Shown here piece by piece: positions 23,101-36,671 of a stretch of 36,671 nt of DNA. The stretch comes from Didymodactylos carnosus. Its lineage: Eukaryota; Rotifera; Eurotatoria; Philodinida; Philodinidae. The first letter of the stretch is position 1, and the number at the start of each line of letters is the position of its first letter. Position numbers and translations under genes: made by a program. The notes under the pieces are model-generated. The model had not been told where the DNA came from and did not search any database. It saw only the letters and a list, made by a program, of their open reading frames with translations. The stretch covers positions 1-36,671 of the forward strand of contig CAJNOQ010001054.1 of assembly GCA_905250885.1 (NCBI GenBank). Direction: 5' to 3'.

Positions 23101-23329
23101 ATCTTACAACAGCTAAGCATATTTACTGATGATTATTTGTTTTTTTTCTTTTGTATTGTAGAATACGGGCTTTGGTCCACGACCAATGGGAAATACAACA
23201 ACCTATCCGATGTCATCCACTCATACGAATCCGTTTGCTCCACAACCACAATCAAACATATTCGGTAGTTTACCTCAACAACAACCTCAAACAACAAAGC
23301 AACAAACAATTAACGATCTATTTGGATAA
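14193..23329 (+). CDS. PICALM: Phosphatidylinositol-binding clathrin assembly protein (PICALM/AP180) homologue
   Basis: Eighteen exons: 14193-14328, 14540-14682, 14739-14814, 14872-14974, 15047-15086, 15145-15201, 15269-15380, 15614-15720, 16913-16954, 17031-17051, 17189-17274, 17339-17453, 17602-18019, 18292-18348, 18794-18992, 19054-19156, 19220-19318, 23162-23329. All phases agree, giving 693 residues (human PICALM about 652). Residues 1 to about 280 are an ANTH domain with the PtdIns(4,5)P2 motif K30-x9-K40-x-K42-H43, then [23 protein letters not shown] and KVKRG. The unstructured tail has TDLF (390-393), QPFAQQQ repeats (425-481), a conserved IGGSNW block, two NPF motifs (622, 661) that bind EH domains, and a terminal DLFG. 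The family recruits clathrin and AP-2 at the plasma membrane and sorts R-SNAREs. The single gene probably stands for both vertebrate PICALM and SNAP91. The start ATG matches the family N-terminus. Confidence 0.96.
17031..17051 (+). other. 21-nt micro-exon of PICALM
   Basis: CATTGTACAG precedes and GTAAGT follows a 21-nt segment coding RIDENNP in phase 0. It sits between the IPDLSR and [10 protein letters not shown] exons. In human PICALM, IPDLSQ runs straight into APSSLL, so the seven residues are an insertion that could be skipped without a frameshift. Confidence 0.7.
17836..17994 (+). repeat. In-frame 21-bp tandem repeat in PICALM
   Basis: Seven full copies of a 21-bp unit code QPFAQQQ (five copies) or QPFSQQQ (two copies), followed by a partial QPFS. 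The copies are nearly identical at the DNA level, so the expansion is recent. The array is in the unstructured tail of the protein. Copy number is probably polymorphic. Confidence 0.9.
19319..23161 (+). other. Oversized last intron of PICALM (3.8 kb)
   Basis: The intron runs from GTAAGT at 19319 to TTGTATTGTAG at 23161. The other seventeen introns of the gene are about 60-1,200 bp, so this one is an outlier. Several short open frames occur on both strands, but none has a family motif. A 15-bp direct duplication (AATGACTAGTTTTTA at 21656-21670 and 21674-21688) and TG/CT-rich runs at 20890-20945 and 21220-21235 are visible. No inverted-repeat element was found by eye. Confidence 0.6.
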
Positions 23330-24318
23330 AAATTTATTGTTTATAAAATCAAAAACTGTATAGCTTTAGAAACTCACTGACCGACTAAATCAAAAAATTG
23401 AAGCTTTTGCGTTAATCCTCCTTTATTATGTGCAATTTTGTTTGTTTGTATACATTCCACGTTTAGAGTTTTTCCTCTCTATATTTTCCTTATTATTGTT
23501 GTGGTTGTGTCTAGTCACAGTTACTCGCTCTCCACTTTTCTTCTGACAGCACACTTATAGATGAAAATATCTAATTTGATCTCGTCTTATTGTTAACCCA
23601 AGTATAAATATTTTTCTTTTATGTGTTTGTCGTAAATATTTTGATTTTTTAGTGTTATCTCTCTTCTTTCTTGCTCTTCTTTTTTTTTTTCGTGCACATT
23701 TTTATTTATTAAATCTAATAATTTAATCAATCATGCACCTCTATTTATCGACCTTATTTTTTATGTGTCCGGTTTGGTGAGAATATTTTTTTTGTGTTTG
23801 TGCTATTAAACAACAACTCACTCACACATATAGAGAAAAACAAAAAATTTATAACATTTTTTTTTTGTTTGTTGGTGATTTTACCTTTGTTAAAAAAATT
23901 TATTAAACGGTGTCGTATATAGAAAAGAGGCTAATTTCTTGTTACAATATCAAAGAGAAAAGTAAATAAGAACGATATGTCTGACAAAATATGTATTTGT
24001 ATATAACAATCATCAACATGGAATATCTTAGCTATGATTAGTATAGGCATTACTAGAACTTTTAAAATGATTATTAATTGATTTTGTTTAATTTCTTTAT
24101 AGGTTCGAGAAGATTGAACGATTTGGTTGGTTGTTACAAATGAATACAGATAAGACGCATTTTATCATTTCATTCAACAACTAGTTAATCAGGTATTGTA
24201 AAGTTATATTCTTTAAATTGCTTGAGCTGTCGGTATAATGTTACATTGATTGAAAAGATGTTACCAAAATATTAGGAGATTTTAACTTCTTCAATCAAGG
24301 TAGAAAGTATGATTTGGA
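23330..24318. other. PICALM 3' region, T-rich non-coding
   Basis: After the stop codon the strand is T-rich, with ATTAAA words at about 23708 and 23804 that could serve as poly(A) signals. No canonical AATAAA with a good position was found. No reading frame of note is present. Confidence 0.4.
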
Positions 24319-24968
24319 AGGGTGACATATGAGTGTGTTTAAATTTGAGTGCGTTCTCATCTTAGTGAATTCCCATTTAAGTGCATCTTATTTGAGTGTG
24401 TTTTCAATGACACCACTCATTCTTTTGATCGATTTTCTATCGTCACTATTTGATATTAAATCCTTAGTGGCTAGCAATATTTTATTTTAATTTCAAAAGG
24501 ATCATGAGCATTATTTTGACAATGCGATTTCATTTTAAGAAGAAGTGCTACTATGCACGTTTAGTAGTAACAAAAGATAATCTAACGATTGAGTTAGACT
24601 TAGATTAAAACCATCTGTTATACGTTGTACCGTTCTGTTGAGTCTTTGATATCTTAATTTCGGTTTCATTTTATGTCGTATATGTAATGGTGTCGAATAG
24701 ACTACTTTATCATAGGTGGATTGTACTAAATGTGTTGATAGAAATGGAATTCCCGAAATAAAAGATCACTAGGCGCTAAGAATTAATAACAAACAGTAGT
24801 GACAGCAACGGTTCAAAAGTTTCAAAATATTTTCAAGAATGAGTGGTGTAATTGAAAACGCAGTCAAATTCGACGTGCAAAAATAAGATGCGCTTAAATA
24901 AGAATGTGCTCAAATGAGACGCCCTAAAATAATAAGCACTCAAATGAGACACACTCAAGTAAAACCCT
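24319..24968. mobile_element. 650-bp TIR element with iterated terminal repeats
   Basis: The left end reads AGGGTGACATATGAGTGTGT and the reverse complement of the right end AGGGTTTTACTTGAGTGTGT. The inverted arms extend about 180 bp each and include GTTTTCAATGACACCACTCA / GTTTTCAATTACACCACTCA. The outer part of each arm is a series of roughly 16-bp iterations of ATTTGAGTGYGTTCTC. The interior has no transposase, so it is non-autonomous. No target-site duplication is certain. Confidence 0.75.
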
Positions 24969-25716
24969 ATCGTTTGTTACATTGATCCAAGTTACTTCCT
25001 CATATCTACAGAAGAGTGGATTAGGATTTTTCTTGGATGACAGATAGTGTTCAATCGCACTTGTGTTCACTGTCTTCTTGATCATAGAGGCTGATGTTCA
25101 CGGTGAATCGGAGGCTACTACTAAAAGTATCTTTACTGTGAATTCTAGCTGATCTTTTCGCATGATCCCTAGGTCCTTCCTGAAATTTGTTTCAAAGTCT
25201 ACTTTCATCTCAAGCTGTTGTTTTTGATTGATTTTTTTAACAAGTTATTCGATATGACATGAAAATTTGGATAAGTCTGATCACAACTAATTTGATCAGG
25301 ATTAGAGAATATATTAAATTCTCTAAATATTTAGTGTAATAATCTAATCTCCTATTTGTAAAACTACGAAAACTTTGGGAAGTATGATTTCCATATGAGC
25401 AATGTACCTGTGGTATATTGAAATGTGTTTTTTAACCACAAAGTGCTTGTATATTAAGTATATTGAAGCGGCATGATAGTGTACATTCTAGTCTCATGAA
25501 TTTAGCAAGTATCTGTTGTTGCCCGTGAGACAGTATAGAGTCGCTACAATTCATTTGATGGTCTTTTCTCTCTGCAATAAAATGCATCGATGCTAGTGAA
25601 GACAAGTATATGAGACACCGATAGATAATATACCTTTTTTCTGTTTTTTATCGACCTTAAATGCTTATATACGCTATTTTCATTATTGTCTGAAGGAGGT
25701 TTTTACACATCATCAC
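24969..25716. other. Intergenic stretch upstream of CHD1
   Basis: No open frame of note is present. This is the presumed proximal promoter region of CHD1. No TATA box is placed convincingly before the proposed start codon. Confidence 0.4.
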
Positions 25717-25720
25717 CAAG

Positions 25721-34410
<8,690 letters not shown>

Positions 34411-36449
34411 ACCAAAAAAATTTTTTTCACATTAATGAATAGTTAGTATTTTTGTTTTTATTCATTTCAGTTGTCCAAATGGGCTGAACTAGATGTCGCA
34501 TATGCTCGTCAACAGGAGTAACAAAAATAGTTTTCTTAAACTTTATTTTTTTATTCTTTATATTGTCATGTGATATTGTTGTTTCATTTTTTTTCACTTG
34601 AATGTGCGCTATTTTATGAAAGATTGTCGCTATTTAGAACTATTTATTTTAGTTTTCTGACGTATATTTACACGTTATCTATTTTTCTAATTCTCAGTGA
34701 TCTCGACGGTGATGAATTTTTTATTACTAAAAAGGAATGAGCGCATTTTCTTGTACCTGTAGAGAGAGAAACTTCTTATTTTTCTGCGTTAGTTTCGTTC
34801 TTCTCTTTGCTTGTGTATTATTGTTTTGTCTTTTCCGTATAACATAAATTTCTGATTTTCATACATAAGAACATAGCTAGACAGAGATTGAAATAATGCT
34901 AACATATGTTACTATTTTAGCCGTTCCAGTGAGACTCGAGAAGGCTTATTCTGTTCCACTATAAAAATAATTTTTTGTCGACTGAGTAAAACGATAAGAG
35001 ACTTACTGCTTTTCACTTCGGCGTTGCCTAGCAAAATTCTTCTTTGTTTCTACACTATGTTTTCTCGTTCGAGTCAACTACTTGTTCTCGGTTATCTCTG
35101 GTCATACACATTTGGTGATAAGATGATTTGAAAGCAGACGAACTGTAGATGACACATCCGAAGCCAGTTTTTCGATTTACGTTTTGATTATCACATAATT
35201 AATCCCACAAAATGAGTATGTATTTTATAAAACTTAACCGTTTTTTCTATGAGATAATTAATGATCACATGATACTTAACAGTGAATACAGACTATATTT
35301 TCTTTAGAACAGCAGTATACTTGCCCCATAGCGTACATGCTTTTTACGTGTGTTACAGTTTCGACTACTAAATAAATCTATGGATACCTATTGTAGGAAT
35401 GTATACATAAACTGAAATTATCGAAATATATTCTCAGAGTTTGAGATAAGTAATGATAGTCTGACAATTAAATAATATAATGGTATTCAATAGGAAAATT
35501 CAAAATGAAACACACAAACTTATAGTGACTCATGTATTGAGCTGTCTTAGGGGATTCATACGGTCTCTAAGAAACGTTTCACTCTATCAGCTTTCCAATT
35601 TGCCCGCAGGATAGTTAGCATCTAGTGCTCATTGTTAGTACTTGCTTATTCATTCCTTTTTATGATAAGAAACTATTAAAAATGAATTTTGAACGTAGAT
35701 CTATGGCGATAAATGAAATCTTATTTAGAAATGGAATTGCGGATAGTGCGAGCTTTAGCTTTCTAGTTTAAGAATACTTTCCTTTTCAGAAGTAAAAAGT
35801 TTTGTTTTTCACAAATCAGTTTGGCACTTTTCTATATAGAGTCAAGTGTTCTCTTTAAAATGACAGCGGTTCCGATGCTTGAAAAGTTACGAGTTTCTCG
35901 AAATTTTCGAGAAGTACAATAATTCATTATTTTTCACTTTTATAAATTCTTAGCATACAGAGAACACAATTTGTCTATGATTCTAAGCCTAAAAATGTGT
36001 GCAGATAACAATACATTATAACGGCAAGGCCCATCGGATACAATCATATAATAAATTAACAGTTCTAACATACATTTTCAATTTCAACATAGAAAAAAGT
36101 TTTTTTCTAGAAAATACAAAGACAAACATACATACACACACACACACAACAACAGAAAAAAATCACTCATAGTTTATAAGAAAATTTAATCTTATAATGC
36201 CAACAATTTATCAAAAAACAAGCAAAAGAACTAAAAACGTGCAATCTATCATGTGCAAGACGATTTCCAGAAAAAATGGAAGATATGATGGAAAAAGTTA
36301 ACAATAAACAAACGATGTCTTCAAGAGAAAGAAGAACATACACAATAAATGTTTTAAACTATATTGATCGCCAAAAAGAAAAATAATATTCTGTTTTCTA
36401 TCAGCTACTGATATTTCATAAGGCTCGTCCAACAATGAGAAAAAGAAGT
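34411..36449. other. CHD1 3' region and intergenic stretch
   Basis: An acceptor-like TTCATTTCAG ends at 34470 and opens a 16-codon frame ending at TAA 34521, which may be an alternative last exon of CHD1. Beyond it stops are frequent. An AATAAA occurs at about 35371 and a CA-rich run at about 36129-36148. No other gene is seen. Confidence 0.45.
35895..35913. repeat. Perfect 9-bp palindrome (HSE-like)
   Basis: TTCTCGAAATTTTCGAGAA is a perfect inverted repeat around one base. It contains two TTCnnGAA pairs, as in heat-shock elements, but the pairs are spaced by three rather than two bases, so the resemblance may be accidental. Confidence 0.4.
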
Positions 36450-36671
36450 TTATAATTTATAAAATTGTAATCGATTAATAATTTTTACGGCCACATATAT
36501 ATCACCCATTTTTCCAACATTTCTAATATATCCACCCTTTCTGTAGTCAACTGATTTTATTTTCTCATCATCTTCATCATCATTAAAAATATAAAATTTT
36601 TCTTTATAATCTGTTGCTAACCATTGACTACCATCGATATGTGAAAGTAAATGTAAATTAAAATCACTTTT
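36450..36671 (-). CDS. 3' end of an unidentified protein gene (runs off the window)
   Basis: Minus strand, open from the window edge to TAA at 36452-36450, giving 73 C-terminal residues without an internal intron. The segment has a Trp/Gly pattern (HIDGSQWLATDYKEKFYIF), an acidic NDDEDDEK loop, then YRKGGYIRNVGKMGDIYVAVKII. Alternating hydrophobic residues suggest beta strands, perhaps the last blade of a propeller. I do not recognise the family. The codon use (A/T-ending, Lys/Asn/Asp-rich) is like that of the neighbouring genes, which supports real coding sequence. The start and most of the gene lie beyond the right edge. Confidence 0.6.
   Translation of the reverse strand, partial: KSDFNLHLLSHIDGSQWLATDYKEKFYIFNDDEDDEKIKSVDYRKGGYIRNVGKMGDIYVAVKIINRLQFYKL

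Overview
This is a strongly AT-rich, intron-rich nuclear segment from an invertebrate animal. Four genes can be named from their spliced conceptual proteins: CCDC6, ZRSR2 (minor-spliceosome U2AF35-related factor), PICALM/AP180 (clathrin assembly) and CHD1 (chromatin remodeller). CCDC6 and the PICALM type with GGSNW and NPF motifs point to Metazoa. Small introns, A/T-ending codons, dense genes and short fold-back elements would suit a rotifer (a bdelloid is plausible), but nothing here proves the phylum.

Layout. About 1-6 kb has no recognisable complete gene. It holds a 186-bp inverted-repeat element, an old fold-back, a zone of degenerate TTAACGG-type repeats and a 120-bp hairpin element. The hairpin touches an orphan minus-strand 3' exon (6011-6170). 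CCDC6 lies on + at 6368-7996 (3 exons). ZRSR2 lies on - at 12806-9783 (10 exons), with a 675-bp fold-back element in its last intron. PICALM lies on + at 14193-23329 (18 exons, including a 21-nt micro-exon and a 3.8-kb last intron). ZRSR2 and PICALM are head to head across about 1.4 kb. From 23.3 to 25.7 kb is intergenic and carries a 650-bp terminal-inverted-repeat element whose ends are built from roughly 16-bp iterations. CHD1 lies on + at 25721-34410 (15 exons), apparently starting at a TISU/YY1-like start codon, with another fold-back in one intron. The right edge holds the 3' end of an unidentified minus-strand gene.

The genes do not form a pathway. They are conserved housekeeping loci: vesicle coat assembly, minor-intron splicing, chromatin remodelling and a coiled-coil scaffold. 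Exon limits were set by hand from GT/AG sites, phase continuity and recalled family sequence; every junction listed keeps the reading frame. Weakest points: the 5' ends of ZRSR2 and CHD1 and the last CHD1 exon. I see no rRNA, tRNA, CRISPR array or autonomous transposon. I found no convincing new molecular system. The most interesting items are the start-codon element of CHD1, U12-intron-like signals inside ZRSR2, the iterated-TIR element and the orphan exon.
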